Notes under the pieces: model-generated
Databases searched by the model: none
Told to the model about the DNA's origin: nothing
Seen by the model: the letters and a program-made list of their open reading frames with translations, nothing else
Program-made: the position numbers and the translations under genes
Shown: positions 24,655 to 35,849 of the stretch, piece by piece
Layout of the letters: the number at the start of each line of letters is the position of its first letter
Numbering within the stretch: position 1 is the stretch's first letter
Source: Isoetes taiwanensis
Lineage: Eukaryota; Streptophyta; Lycopodiopsida; Isoetales; Isoetaceae
Direction: 5' to 3'
Length of the DNA: 64,000 nt
NCBI GenBank assembly: GCA_021234155.1
Contig: JAJEKV010000054.1
Location: forward strand, 3,581,962 to 3,645,961

Positions 24655-25341
24655 CTACAACGGAGCTTCTCTATGTGGGTACCAGGGTGCCATCACATCC
24701 GGGCCTGAACCGGAGACAAGAGTGCAAGAGGGGTCGGTGAAGAAACGCCAAGGAAAGATAGGATACAGAGCCGAGAAAGGAGCAAAACGAGGCAACTCAG
24801 ATCTCCAACCTCGGGCATAGGAGAAACGTAGCATGCAATCGCGTAGAACAGCTGCAAACTGGAACCTAAACAGCACGTGGCCACTTCGGCCCCACCAATG
24901 CAAAGCAGCAACCATGTCCCCTAGACGAAAAAACACCATATTAGGGACCTTCAGCTCAAAAGTTAGTTCCGAGCTGACGGGGTCGCGGTAATAATCAATG
25001 CCAAAATCCACCTGGTCGATGGCATCATCCAGATAAGAGGAGAACCAAAGGCAATCCGACATAAATGTCAAAGAAGAGGAAGATGTCGGGGGCAGACGAT
25101 CGAGGGACCAAAACAAATGATTGAGGTTGAAAGCAACGCAAAGATTAGGGTCATGGCCCTCAAATGGAAAAGGTAGAAAAAATGCAGGGTCAGATGGAAC
25201 AGGGACATTGGGCGGTATGACGGTAGGCAAAGGAGGGGGGGTACGCTCGGTATCAGTGGGGGGCAGAGTAAAGCTCCGGAGAGTAGACTGAGCACACATG
25301 GTCACTGAAAGAAGAAAAGGGGGTAAGAACCACATGAACAA
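24655..25341 (-). CDS. DIRS 5' ORF of unknown function, copy 1
   Basis: A 228-residue frame lies upstream of gag. It starts with a hydrophobic, signal-like MFMWFLPPFLLSVTM and continues with a Pro-rich stretch and a compact domain (FNLNHLFWSLDRLPP, GIDYYRDPVSSELTFEL, AALHWWGRSGHVLFRF). The same protein is encoded, with a frameshift, in copy 2 at 34,005-34,789, so it is a real conserved part of the element. It may be the N-terminal part of gag, but I do not recognise the fold. Confidence 0.6.
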   Translation of the reverse strand: MFMWFLPPFLLSVTMCAQSTLRSFTLPPTDTERTPPPLPTVIPPNVPVPSDPAFFLPFPFEGHDPNLCVAFNLNHLFWSLDRLPPTSSSSLTFMSDCLWFSSYLDDAIDQVDFGIDYYRDPVSSELTFELKVPNMVFFRLGDMVAALHWWGRSGHVLFRFQFAAVLRDCMLRFSYARGWRSELPRFAPFSALYPIFPWRFFTDPSCTLVSGSGPDVMAPWYPHREAPL

Positions 25342-26010
25342 ACCGAAACCTTATTGGAAAACAACATAGAAAGGAAAAAGAACCAAACAAACAACAAGAA
25401 ACACACCAATGACAACCGCCGAAACAGAAAACGAGTTGAAACAAAACCCAACCGACCCTATCTAGGCAATGAGTGAGAGTATATAAAAATGGAAAAGATA
25501 AGTGGGTGTAGATGTGTGAAAAAGAAATGTGACGAATAATGGTGATGATAAGTGTATGATATAAATGAAACGAACGTGAAAGAAAATGATCATGTGTATA
25601 TGGCAATGTTGTGTATGTGAGGGGTTGATGGAAAAAAAAATGTCTGAAAAATACTGAATATATTAATGGAGTTAAATGTGTGAGTAATGTGAAAAGCAAG
25701 TGCAGTAGAGATAATGTATGTGTCATGGATGTTATGGAAATGTATATGTGTGAAGTTACAAAGTGTGTAGATAAAATGTAATGAGTGTGGAAAAAATATG
25801 CAAAAAAGGTCATGAGATCATCCACAGAACTTGCAAAAAACAAAACCAAACCCTATCTAACAATACACAAGCACCATTGACCTTGAAAAACCAACATCAC
25901 TACCTTACATCCCAAACATACAAATAAAGCCATACCATAAACAAGAACCCTAGCCTAGATGCAAAGAAAACCAAACTTGAAACCCATCTAAGAAGAAAAA
26001 TGTATAAGAA

Positions 26011-26182
26011 AACATAAAGAAGGGAACAAGATAAGAAACCCATGGGCCAGATACCAAGGAGAGCAGAGAGCAGCCGGAACCAGGACAGATGTGGAAAACA
26101 TAAAGAAGGGAACAAGATAAGAAACCCATGGGCCAGATACCAAGGAGAGCAGAGAGCAGCCGGAACCAGGACAGATGTGGAA
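26011..26182 (+). repeat. 86-bp tandem duplication in DIRS copy 1
   Basis: A segment starting AACATAAAGAAGGGAACAAG is repeated at 26,011 and 26,097. In copy 2 the same position has a single unit plus an unrelated GC-rich insert (about 35,850-36,050). Confidence 0.85.
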
Positions 26183-26690
26183 AAGCATGACGAATCCAAT
26201 CAGAGCAAATAATGTGATCCTAACCGTAATGGGAAGGTTCAAACAATAGGCGTAATCAAGGTAAGCATCCCTACGGCTTTGGCCAAAAAAGAAAAGCAGA
26301 ATCAGAAAAACCGAACCATGAACAACAGGAGGAATATGGCGAATCCAAATCAGGAAGGATAGAAGAGGACGGGTCAGAAACGATAGAGCAGATAATAGAA
26401 ACCATAGCGAATCAGAAATTAGGAAAGGCCGTGAAAGCATTTGAAAGGTGGTCGAAAGCAGAGAAGGATGGGGCGACAATGGACGGAGAGGAGCGTATGG
26501 GTCAAAGAACCTAACACGTAATGTATTCAGACAAAACCAGAGAGAACAAGCCAAGCATGCATAAATGCCCATTAGTTTTAGGGGATCGGGACTGCAAGAA
26601 TACCGTGATGCTTAAAACAGCTGGCAATTCTGAGCCCAATCCTTCTGGAGCAGGTAGAGAGCAGTACCTGAATGAAAGAATAGACTGTAG

Positions 26691-26943
26691 GGAAACACTG
26701 GAACAAAGAGAGTTCAGCTCAAGGGAAACGCCGATGAGAATTGCTTGGAAGTCACAGGGATATATAGCAGACAGAGCTAAAGAAATCATGGGCCAAAGAA
26801 AGCTCAGGCTAAAGATGACTCCTACGTCCAAAATAGCATGACGCCAAAACAGACGTCCCTTTCCCCAGAATGATGGTTCTCTTCTATATAAGAAGAGAAC
26901 CATAGCATTCTAGGGAAAGGTCCTTTGTAAAACAACAATAACA
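26691..26943 (-). repeat. DIRS terminal repeat (5' end of copy 1)
   Basis: This 250-bp sequence recurs at 27,781-28,026 (just past the recombinase of copy 2) and at 36,624-36,842 (5' end of copy 2). It contains a 12-bp perfect inverted repeat, TGGTTCTCTTCT paired with AGAAGAGAACCA, close to the outer end. Repeats at the 5' end and after the recombinase fit the split direct repeats of PAT/Ngaro-type DIRS elements. Confidence 0.7.
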
Positions 26944-27780
26944 TGTAGGCTAAAGTTTTGCCCAACGGATGTGTGGTGAGTTGGTATAGGCCTAGTAATG
27001 CCAAAATAAATGTGCACTTGGTCGGGGGTTCAAACCCGGCCAGTGTATGTTTATATTTGGGAGTTGGTTACTGAAGTGAAGTGGAGTTTTCATTGAGCTG
27101 AATGAGATGAGTACAATGAATCATAGGAGTGCACAAATCACCCCAAATGAGCGAATAGCAATAAAGATTAGAGAAACATCCTAGGGAGTCAAAACACCCC
27201 CAATCCAAGCATCAAAAGCTTCCTCTCGAAGCATACGTTATCACCAAAATGCTTCGACGACCGCCCACCAGCATCATTTCCGCCACCCCATCGAACACTG
27301 GACCCCAAAACCCGACCCCCAAACATGTAGAGGCCGCTCGGGAACCGCCAGATAGTCCATCGCACACAACAACACCCCCAAAACCCGACCCCCAAACATG
27401 TAGAGACCGCCTCATGGAAGATTAAGACTCATGGAAAGTTAAGACAAGACAAAGAGTTAGGAGCCTGACAGGCCAAGCATCAACAAACGTATGGGAAAAG
27501 AAAAAAGGATGAATGGAAAACGAGAGAAAATGGATCACTCGGAAGCGCACAGCTACGCCGAGAGAGAGAGTGAGAGTAAGATAGACTAGGCCCGACCCCG
27601 GGGGTCATCCCCAAGGTGCCCTCCAGAAGCGACACGTGCTACGCTGGGACATGGCGGAGGCCACCAGCCTCAACAAGATAACAGAGAAGAGGAGAACCCG
27701 CCCTCACGAGGCGGGATAAATAGAAACCAACCAAAACCAAGCGAACGAAAAACCCGATCCGTCACAGAGGAGGGAGGGAG
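26944..27780. other. Spacer between the DIRS copies
   Basis: No coding gene is seen. It holds a tRNA-like A/B-box segment (26,963-27,050), a duplicated motif around CCCAAAACCCGACCCCCAAA (27,303-27,337 and 27,375-27,410), and a GC-rich palindrome CCGCC-CTCACGA-GGCGG near 27,701. The latter part may be DIRS untranslated sequence found only once in the window. Confidence 0.5.
26963..27050 (+). repeat. tRNA-derived SINE-like segment
   Basis: TGGTGAGTTGG at 26,974-26,984 fits a Pol III A box and GGTTCAAACCC at 27,027-27,037 fits a B box. The spacing of about 45 bp is usual for tRNA-derived promoters. A full cloverleaf is not convincing, so a SINE head or tRNA relic is more likely than a functional tRNA gene. 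Confidence 0.4.
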
Positions 27781-28026
27781 GGAAACACTGGAACAAAGAG
27801 AATTCAGCTCAAGGGAAACGCCGATGAGAATTGCTTGGAAGTCACAGGGATATATAGCAGACAGAGCTAAAGAAATCATGGGCCAAAGAAAGCTCAGGCT
27901 AAAGATGACTCCTACGTCCAAAATAGCATGACACCAAAACAGACGTCCCTTTCCCCAAATGATGGTTCTCTTCTTTAGAAGAGAACCATAGCATTCTAGG
28001 GAAAGGTCCTTTGTAAAACAACAATA
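27781..28026 (-). repeat. DIRS terminal repeat (3' end of copy 2)
   Basis: This lies immediately beyond the recombinase stop codon on the minus strand and nearly matches 26,691-26,943. The central loop of its hairpin differs (CTTTAG in place of CTATATAAG), showing local divergence. Confidence 0.7.
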
Positions 28027-28044
28027 ACCGACATAAAGAGGAAC

Positions 28045-29040
28045 CTACCTCCAACTATCACAGCCGAGATGCCGAGGCGAGAGACAAAGGGAGAGACGCT
28101 TCTTCAACTTGGGTAGGACGTAGCGAGCATGAGAAGAAGCAGAACGCCAACGGCCGTGAGAGCGCACCACCTCAGCAGAAACTGCAGCCGCAGAGGCCGC
28201 CGTGGCCCCCCCACGACGCCCTGCATGAGTACCAAAAAGATTGGGAACTAAACCGATACGACGCAAGCACTCAAACCACCATGCACGCGCGGTGGAGTAA
28301 GACAAAGCACGACAAGAGGACAAAGAGGATCTAAACAAGGGTCCACCCCCAGGAGGATCAATGACATGGAATGAGCAAGCGAAAAACAAGCGCTGCAAGA
28401 GATGGACCGGGCAAGAGACCGAACCGGTACGTGCAATCAAGACTTCCTGGCCGGCCCCAACCTGGTCACATTTAGACTTCCGGATTGTTACGCAGACATA
28501 ATCCGGGAAAAAGGTCAGGTCTCGCCAATTCAAATGAAGGGCCTCGGAAATACGGAGAAAGCCAGCAAAACATAAGGTAACTAAAGAGGCTTTCATCAAG
28601 TCACGCCATTCCGCATGGGTCGGGGCAAAGGATAACATTACAAGACGGACGTGAGCAGCAGTGAGGGGCAACCGCGGTCGAGGTGTGGACCGAAGCCGAG
28701 GGGCCGATTGGCGGACCAATGAGGGTAAAGGACCTGAACACGGAGAAGGGGCATTAATCAAGCTGTGAAAAAATGAGATGGCCGCAGAAGCACCCCCCAT
28801 CGAGGCGAGGCGCTGGCGAGAAGACACAGAAGATGCGAAGAAGGCCGCGACATGGATGGATGAAGCAGGAAGAGAAGGGACACCGTGGGACAAGCACCAA
28901 GACCGAAATCGCCGCCAAACAGAGGCATAAGCAAGAAGGGTTGAAGTAGCACGGGATTGAAGAACGGAGGTGAGGATAGGAGCCACAAAAACAGGTGATA
29001 CTGCGGAAAAATGCGGTAAGACATCTGAAACACACACCAC
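28045..29040 (-). CDS. DIRS tyrosine recombinase, copy 2
   Basis: This is an open 331-residue protein. The N-terminal part (YASVWRRFRSWCLSHG) resembles the SAM-like core-binding domain. The catalytic domain has the first Arg in FAGFLRISEALHLN (about residue 165), the box II HxxR in THAGRRGG (about 275), an H/W in RSHGRW (about 300) and the nucleophile Tyr in ARYV (about 310). All members of the R-HxxR-H/W-Y set are therefore visible. It would integrate circular element DNA by recombination. The start is the first Met, near the end of the RT gene; an upstream start is possible. Confidence 0.85.
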   Translation of the reverse strand: MVCVSDVLPHFSAVSPVFVAPILTSVLQSRATSTLLAYASVWRRFRSWCLSHGVPSLPASSIHVAAFFASSVSSRQRLASMGGASAAISFFHSLINAPSPCSGPLPSLVRQSAPRLRSTPRPRLPLTAAHVRLVMLSFAPTHAEWRDLMKASLVTLCFAGFLRISEALHLNWRDLTFFPDYVCVTIRKSKCDQVGAGQEVLIARTGSVSCPVHLLQRLFFACSFHVIDPPGGGPLFRSSLSSCRALSYSTARAWWFECLRRIGLVPNLFGTHAGRRGGATAASAAAVSAEVVRSHGRWRSASSHARYVLPKLKKRLSLCLSPRHLGCDSWR

Positions 29041-29184
29041 ATAACCATAATCAGAACCAAATCATATTACCAACCTTATTCAAATACACAGCGTAGAGCA
29101 AATAAAGCCACATGTCGTTTTTCACCCGCAAGACGCGAGACCGACGGAAGCAAAGCACGAGAAAACTCATGAAAAAATAGTGCA

Positions 29185-30918
29185 TCAACCACAAACGGCT
29201 GCCAGGAGTTTGTGTCGGTTTACCAACGGCCACCAAGGCAAAGGAAGGCCAAAAAAAACAACCAAAGCATGGCAAAGGCGAGCATGGTGCAAGACAGCAG
29301 GGACTAAGGAGGCAGGAGGAAACCAGAAATTATTGAACAAGCGCCAATTGTAGGAGAAAGCATCAGGGGGAATTCGAAAAGGGTAAGCATCCTTGGTATT
29401 GAAGACGGGAAGTAAAGCATTAGATGGACTAGCAAAGCGGTCGACATGGTGAGGGCCCCATCGAGACTCAATCAAGCTAAAAGCCTCAGAGGAAAGGGAG
29501 AACTCATCAAACTTACAAATCTTAGACAAATAGTCAGCCCACTCGTTTTCCAAACGGGGAACCCACAACGGCTCGAGTTGAATCCTATGGTGATAACAGA
29601 AAATGAAAAGCTCGATTAAAAGCAGATGGAGGACTGGAGACGAGGAACCACCCTTTTGCAATAAGAACGCGACATTCTGATTATCACCACGAGCAACTAC
29701 AATGGAGTTGAAGAGGAGGCTAGCAAAATGTTGCAACAATTGGAGTAGGGCAAACAACTCACGCCATGTCGAGGACTGAAGACACTCAGATGCGGTAAAA
29801 AGGCCATGAAAGGAGAGCACAGGTGTACCCGGAATTGACAACCAACCACCCCAACCTTCATTGCTAGCATCAAACCCGAGGGTGACTTCCGTGAGGAGAG
29901 GGGGCCAAAGAGGACAACGGTCAAACCTGAACACAATAGTCTGCCAAAGATACAGTTCGTGAGAGGGCAGAAAAGGAGTATCCCAAAGCTCAGAGTAGCG
30001 AAGATCCAAGTGAAGGCCTGAGGTTAAGACGGCACACAGGTGGCCAAAAACTAGACGCAAGGACTGAATGAAACCGAGGAAACGAGCAATCAAGCGCGCA
30101 GAGACCATAGGTGCAGCAAGCAAGTCAGAACAAAGAGAAACAGCGCGCGACTTTTTAGAGGCGGAGATGCGGAACAAACCATGCTGAGCATCGACGATGA
30201 AACCTAAAAAGACAGTGCGATGAGCAATGCGAAATCGACACTTTTTCCAGGCGAGAAGAAACCCGGCTTGTTGTAAGTCACAAATAATCTGGATCTGAAG
30301 GGATTCGGGCGAGGATTGACACAGAAATAGGATATCATCAACATAGGGGGAGCAACGGATACCCTGAGCACGCCACCGGCGGACCAACTGCCGAATGAGT
30401 TTGGTGAACACAAATGGAGCAGAGGCGAGTCCAAAGGGGAGAACATTGAAGACAAAAAACTGACCGTCCAACGAAAAACCAAGGAAAGAACGGTGAGGAG
30501 GCCAGATGGAGACATGATGATAACCAGATTTCAAATCGACTGCAAAAAGGAAATCGGCAGGTTTGCAAAGATGAGAGAGTAGGTCTAATGATTCATAGCG
30601 AAAAGGGGGAACAGATAAAAAGGAGTTCAAGACCCGCAAATCTAAGATAAGACGCCACTTGTCTTGACCTTTAGGGACCACACCCAACGGGGAACAGAAG
30701 AAGGGACAAGAAGGCACAAGGGAGGCGGCACTGGTCCGAAGGAGGTCAGAGACGGCAGAACGAGCAAAATCGAGTTGGGTAAACAAGGACGAATGATTCT
30801 TTGCAAAAAAGGGTTGGGCAGGGGAATGAGTAAGCCAAGGCAAACGATAACCAAACTGAATCCAGCTGAGCACCTGTTGGGAGGAACAGAAGGACTGCCA
30901 AAAAGATAAAGCGGACAA
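29185..30918 (-). CDS. DIRS reverse transcriptase-RNase H, copy 2
   Basis: A 577-residue open frame. RT motif A reads FAVDLKSGYHHVSI (about residue 125), the conserved VLPFGLASAPFVFTKL follows, and the active-site box is CSPYVDDILFLC (YVDD, about 200). RNase H shows TLGFDASNEGWGGWL, ARGDNQNVAFLL and ENEWADYLSK, which supply the acidic residues. This domain order and wording are typical of DIRS-group RT, not of LTR elements. The C-terminus (HRKLLAAVCG-type tail) is probably shifted compared with the original, since copy 1 reads differently there. Confidence 0.85.
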   Translation of the reverse strand: MSALSFWQSFCSSQQVLSWIQFGYRLPWLTHSPAQPFFAKNHSSLFTQLDFARSAVSDLLRTSAASLVPSCPFFCSPLGVVPKGQDKWRLILDLRVLNSFLSVPPFRYESLDLLSHLCKPADFLFAVDLKSGYHHVSIWPPHRSFLGFSLDGQFFVFNVLPFGLASAPFVFTKLIRQLVRRWRAQGIRCSPYVDDILFLCQSSPESLQIQIICDLQQAGFLLAWKKCRFRIAHRTVFLGFIVDAQHGLFRISASKKSRAVSLCSDLLAAPMVSARLIARFLGFIQSLRLVFGHLCAVLTSGLHLDLRYSELWDTPFLPSHELYLWQTIVFRFDRCPLWPPLLTEVTLGFDASNEGWGGWLSIPGTPVLSFHGLFTASECLQSSTWRELFALLQLLQHFASLLFNSIVVARGDNQNVAFLLQKGGSSSPVLHLLLIELFIFCYHHRIQLEPLWVPRLENEWADYLSKICKFDEFSLSSEAFSLIESRWGPHHVDRFASPSNALLPVFNTKDAYPFRIPPDAFSYNWRLFNNFWFPPASLVPAVLHHARLCHALVVFFGLPLPWWPLVNRHKLLAAVCG

Positions 30919-32345
30919 GAGGCGATTGAGGACGTTGGTAGATGATGCAATAGAGTCAGCTGCGATAGGATCAATGCCGAGATGAGGAATGTGAGAGGAA
31001 AACGGAGTGCAATCTGAAATAGCAACAAATCATATAAGAACAACAAGATAACAATGAAAGAAAAACTCTGCAACAGCTCTAAAATGCCTATTCTACATAG
31101 TTAATAGGGAAAGAATGCCTTGCTTATAACAATGACTAGAGTTTCGAAACCAGAAGGGGAGATGCATTACTGGGGGATACATAACGAGAATGCCCAACAA
31201 CCAAACATGAAAAAATTGCGACCATGATCCACTATAGTAAAGAAATTTATGCAGAAGGGAACGGCCTAAGCCCAATTAATTAGAAACGTTTGCCGATATG
31301 CCAATAAATACGATGAACAAACCCGGGCCCAGAGACCCCAAAGTTTGGAGAGAGAGAGAGTCAAAGAGAAATATGTGCTGAATCCAGATAACTTGAACAA
31401 CTTGTGCCAAAAACCCAGAACAACAACCTACCGGACATTTTTTAATCAACCACCCAACTGCCTTTGCAAAGAAGGGACTAAGCACATGTGGGGAGAAAAA
31501 GGGGGGCAAACCTCACTTATCACAACCTGGCAAGCCAAAACAAAGCGAACATGGGAAACCACTGCAAACAGAGATGCAAAAATGATGACAACAAGGAAGC
31601 TAGAAATAAAGGATCTCCTACCCAAGACGCTAGCTAGCCTAAAGAAGGTAGTTCATGCAGCAAAACCAAACACCAGAGAACTCCATCAACCAGACTGACC
31701 CAAGAATGGTAATCTATCATCTAAAGCTAACAACCAAGACGATACAACCAAGTACTTAGATCCAACCCAACGAGAACTTGAGATATGAAGCAGGCAAGAT
31801 AATTACAACTCTAAAGAGGCCATGGTCCAAAAAGACCTAAGATGATTGAAAGCATAACCTTTCATCCCTAAATGATCGACCAACTGTCGTTGCAAGGAAG
31901 GGGAGATGCATATGCGCAAAAAAGGGGAAAAAAGCTATCATACAAAGACAACCTAGAATCAAAGCAAATGCATATGTGGGAAAACACAGCAAACAGAGTC
32001 GCAACAAACGCCTACTATGACAACAAACGGAAATGAGCAATAAAGGAATTCATAAGGTCAAGAAGCCAGCCAGCGTAAGAGTCTAGAGTAGTGAAACAAA
32101 ACACTAGAGAATTATGTCAACTCGACTGACAAGCTAACTTCTAATTGCATGCTCAATGCAACCAAGCCGATACAACCAAGTACCTAGACCCAACCATTCA
32201 CCGAAAGACGTAGTAACAAGCCATCACAACTTTAAAGGGCAAACATGGTATCAAAAAATTGTAATTTGTTGTATATATCCAAGTCACAAAAAATAATCAA
32301 CAGTACGGTCGTGGCCGTCTGATTTATAACCCATCAACCAAATAC

Positions 32346-33023
32346 TCATATCTGAGGACGAGGGAAATATTGAGGTGTGACGGGAAACTGGGGCACTGGT
32401 GGGAGGGAAGGAGCAGGAGGGAGTGCCAAAGGGGTGTTCGAAGCTGCCGCACGAGCAAAACATGTCTCAATTCTATGGTTATTACGGCCACAGAATGTGC
32501 AAAACAAGCGAGGGGTACCCCGGGAAAGAGGAACAGCGGGGGCACCAGGAGCAATTGGATGAGAAGAAAAAGAAGTATTTGGAGCTTTTGTGGCAGAATT
32601 AGTCCGACGATCGAGGCGGCCTTGGCGGGCTAATTTCAAGCGGCGGGAGTCATCAGCGGACAAAGATAAGCCTGAATGGTCAGCAAAGTCAAAAGCAACA
32701 TCGTACCCTTCACGATCAGCAATCAAAAGAAATTTCATACGCTGTTGAGTTGCTATCTTACCCTCCTCAATGAGTTTCAAGACCGAGTCGGGCACCGCCG
32801 GAGAGAGAGAGAACAGGCGAGCATACAACTCCCGAAAACGGTCTTCCGTAGCAGCCAAAAACTCATACTGGTGCCGTGAAGAGTCCCGTTTGAAAGAGGG
32901 CAAGGTCCTAGCCGCCTCGCACTTTTCCGCAATGATTCTCTCATGAACTTCTGAAAGAGACGCCCGCAAATGATTCCGGGCGACCCTCCGTGAATAGAAG
33001 ACCTCGAGGCAATAAGAGTTCAT
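32346..33023 (-). pseudogene. DIRS gag with zinc knuckle, copy 2 (5' damaged)
   Basis: A 225-residue open frame holds the LPSFKRDSSRHQYEFLAATE segment, a run ending at the knuckle CTFCGRNNHRIETC, and a Pro-rich tail. It reads through the point where copy 1 is frameshifted. Its own 5' part (beyond about 32,930) is scrambled compared with copy 1, so the N-terminus is lost. Confidence 0.7.
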
Positions 33024-34004
33024 ATTGAGGGATCACCGATGGGGCAGGTGGTGAAAGAGACGCCCGTGATTTGAAGTTGGGGTGCAAATCATTAATCATG
33101 GGGCCATTTTATTGTAAATGGAAAAATGGTTAAAAAAAAAAATAGCCCAATTTTTACCTAATCGCGGCAGGGATTGAAGGACCCGAGGCAATAAGAGTTC
33201 ATATTGGGAGGGAGGCGCCACCGATGGGAAAAGGTGGTGGAAAAAAAACATTTGGGTGGAGCCGTATTTGAAGTTTTAGGGGTTGAATAGCCAAACCTTT
33301 ACCTTCAAATATAGCCATGGGGACAAACCTAAACCTAAGATAGAGTGGGGGGAGGAGGAGCAGGAGTAGCACCAATGGGGTATAGCTTTAAGAAATTTCA
33401 AAGAGGGTTTATAACAAAAAGGTGGGAGCATTAGAGGAGGAACAATGTAGTCTTTTTTTTAGGTTTTGAATATTGTAAAGGATTTATGTATTTATAAAAA
33501 CGTCTTTGCCAAAAATGCTTGATTCTTTTTAAATTAAGGCACCCCTAAAATGGATTCCGAGGAGGAAGAGGGGCCATTTAAGTTGCCCAAAGAACCGAAT
33601 TTGAAGGGAGCTAAACCTATTTTGGAAGAATATGGAGGAGGTGGGGAGGAGGAGCAGGGGAAGAACGCATAGCCGAAGAGGGAACAAAAAGGTGGACCGG
33701 AGGTCCGGGATGCCAAAGGAGGGGGAAAAACGCTGAGGTCAGAAGGCACCTCCAAATGGATCCCGAGGAGGAAGAGGGGCCCAAGTTGCCCAAAGAACCC
33801 AAGGGAGCAGCCAGATTGGAAGAATAGGTGGAGGACCGCGGGGAAGATGGGGGCTGCTCGGGCCAACAACGATGGGGCGCCTCAACCAGTCAGTGCAACC
33901 CCATCCGGTTGGCATCACCATCCCGGAAACACAAAACCCCTTAGAACCAACAAGACATCGTAAAAACGGAACCGAGAAGACCAAGGGATAAAATTTGCGT
34001 AATT
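33024..34004 (-). other. Rearranged AT-rich part of DIRS copy 2
   Basis: Compared with copy 1 (about 23,950-24,550) this stretch is longer, contains runs of A and T (for example near 33,130 and 33,455) and repeats short pieces of gag leader, such as the CCCAAGTTGCCCAAAGAACC block at about 33,580 and 33,780. No intact gene is seen. It looks like several local duplications and insertions. Confidence 0.5.
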
Positions 34005-34789
34005 TTATTTCCAACACAAACAATGACAAAAGCACCGAGGTGCAAACCAAAAATTGACAACTTTATGGCTAAAACATGGTCGAGGACCGGCCGCTACAAC
34101 GGAGCTTTCTATGTGGGTACCTGTGGTGCCATCACATCCGGCCCGAACCAGGAGACAAGAGTGCAAGAGGGTCTGGTGAAGAAACGCCAAGGAAAGATAG
34201 GATCTGAGCCGAGAAAGGAGCAAAACGAGGCAACTCAGATCACCAACCTCGGGCATAGGAGAAACGTAGCATGCAATCGCGTAGAACAGCTGCAAACTGG
34301 AACCTAAACAGCACGTGGCCACTTCGGCCCCATTAATGCAAAGCAGCAACCATGTCCCCTAGATGAAAATACACCATATTAGGGACCGCCAGCTCAAAAG
34401 TTAGTTCCGAGCTGATGGGGTCGCGGTAATAATCAATGCCAAAATCCACCTGGTCGATGGCATCATCCAGATAAGAGGAGAACCAAAGGCAATCCGACAT
34501 AAATGTCAAAGAAGAGGAAGATGTCGGGGGCAGACGATCGAGGGACCAAAACAAATGATTGAGGTTGAAAGCAACGCAAAGATTAGGGTCATGGCCCTCA
34601 ATGGCCCTCAAATGGAAAAGGTAGAAAAAGAGCAGGGTCAGATGGAACAGGGACATTGGGCGGTATGACGGTAGGCAAAGGAGGGGGGGTACGCTCGGTA
34701 TCAGTGGGGGGCAGAGTAAAGCTCCGGAGAGTAGACTGAGCACACATGGTCACTGAAAGAAGAAAAGGGGGTAAGAACCACATGAACAA
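34005..34789 (-). pseudogene. DIRS 5' ORF of unknown function, copy 2
   Basis: This is the counterpart of 24,655-25,341: the same MFMWFLPPFLL start, the SLDRLPPTSSSSLTFM block and the GIDYYRDPISSELTFEL block. A 10-bp duplication (repeat of ATGGCCCTCA near 34,600) shifts the frame between the first two pieces, and another break occurs near 34,340. Confidence 0.65.
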
Positions 34790-35057
34790 ACCAAAACCTT
34801 ATTGGAAAAACAACATAGAAAGGCAAAAGAACCAAACAAACAACAACAAGAAACACACCAATGAGTTGAAACAAAACCCAACCGACCCTATCTAGGCAAT
34901 GAGTGAGAGTATATAAAAATGGAAAAGATAAGTGGGTGTAGATGTGTGAAAAAGAAATGTGACGAATAATGGTGATGATAAGTGTATGATATAAATGAAA
35001 CGAATGTGAAAGAAAATGATCATGTGTATATGGCAATGTTGTGTATGTGAGGGGTTG

Positions 35058-35450
35058 TTGATATGGTCTGTAGGGTATGGGATAAAGCCTGGAAAGGTTG
35101 GGACCCATTGGATAACGATTTCCTTGAAGGATCCGCCCTTTTGACATGTTGGTTATCACTAGGGTCACTAGTGCGTAACATTTGGTATCAGAGCCAAGGT
35201 TCAATTCCCCGTGGCAACATTGGTGTGTTCCACATGCTTGAGGGCAAGCATCTCGAGGTCAATTCCCCGTGGCAACATTGGTGTGTTCCACATGCTTGAG
35301 GGCAAGCATCTCGAGGGAGGGGAGGAATTGATATGGTCTGTAGGGTATGGGATAAAGCCTGGAAAGGTTGGGGCCCATTGGATAACGATTTCCTTGAAGG
35401 ATCCGCCCTTTTGGTGTGTTGGTTATCACTAAAGGTGCTAGTGCGTAACA
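35058..35450 (+). mobile_element. TRIM retrotransposon nested in DIRS copy 2
   Basis: Two direct repeats of 123 bp (35,058-35,180 and 35,328-35,450) both start with TTGATATGGTC and end with GCGTAACA. The first is followed by TGGTATCAGAGC (35,183-35,194), the classic primer-binding site complementary to initiator tRNA-Met. The second is preceded by a purine tract (GAGGGAGGGGAGGAA). The 147-bp interior has no ORF but contains a 58-bp tandem duplication (35,201-35,316). GGTTG flanks both sides, and the other DIRS copy has the uninterrupted site near 25,620. All TRIM hallmarks are present. Confidence 0.9.
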
Positions 35451-35849
35451 GGTTGATGGAAAAAAAAATGTCTGAAAAATACTGAATATATTAATGGAGT
35501 TAAATGTGTGAGTAATATGAAAAGCAAGTGCAGTAGAGATAATGTATATGTCATGGATGTTATGGAAATGTATATGTGTGAAGTTACAAAGTGTGTAGAT
35601 AAAATGTAATGAGTGTGGAAAAAATATGCAAAAAAGGTCATGAGATCATCCACAGAACTTGCAAAAAACAAAACCAAACCCTATCTAACAATACACAAGC
35701 ACCATTGACCTTGAAAAACCAACATCACTACCTTACATCCCAAACATACAAATAAAGCCATACCATAAACAAGAACCCTAGCCTAGATGCAAAGAAAACC
35801 AAACTTGAAACCCATCTAAGAAGAAAAACGTAAAAGAAAACATAAAGAA

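Larger units (their letters stand above)
19219..26943 (-). mobile_element. DIRS-like retroelement, copy 1 (3' truncated)
   Basis: On the minus strand this carries an N-terminal ORF, a gag with one zinc knuckle, a DIRS-type RT-RNase H and the front part of a tyrosine recombinase. DIRS elements integrate with a tyrosine recombinase rather than an integrase. This copy is nearly identical to the one at 27.8-36.8 kb but has frameshifts in RT and loses the C-terminal half of the recombinase at 19,219. The stretch 21.9-23.2 kb between RT and gag has no convincing gene but is conserved between the copies. Confidence 0.85.

Noticed and set aside
25253-25849. 198-residue minus-strand ORF in DIRS copy 1
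   Set aside because: Composition is His/Ser/Leu/Thr-rich simple sequence from TG-rich DNA; in copy 2 it is disrupted without sign of selection.
32676-32879. Plus-strand ORF opposite DIRS gag
   Set aside because: Antisense to the conserved gag frame, with no domain.
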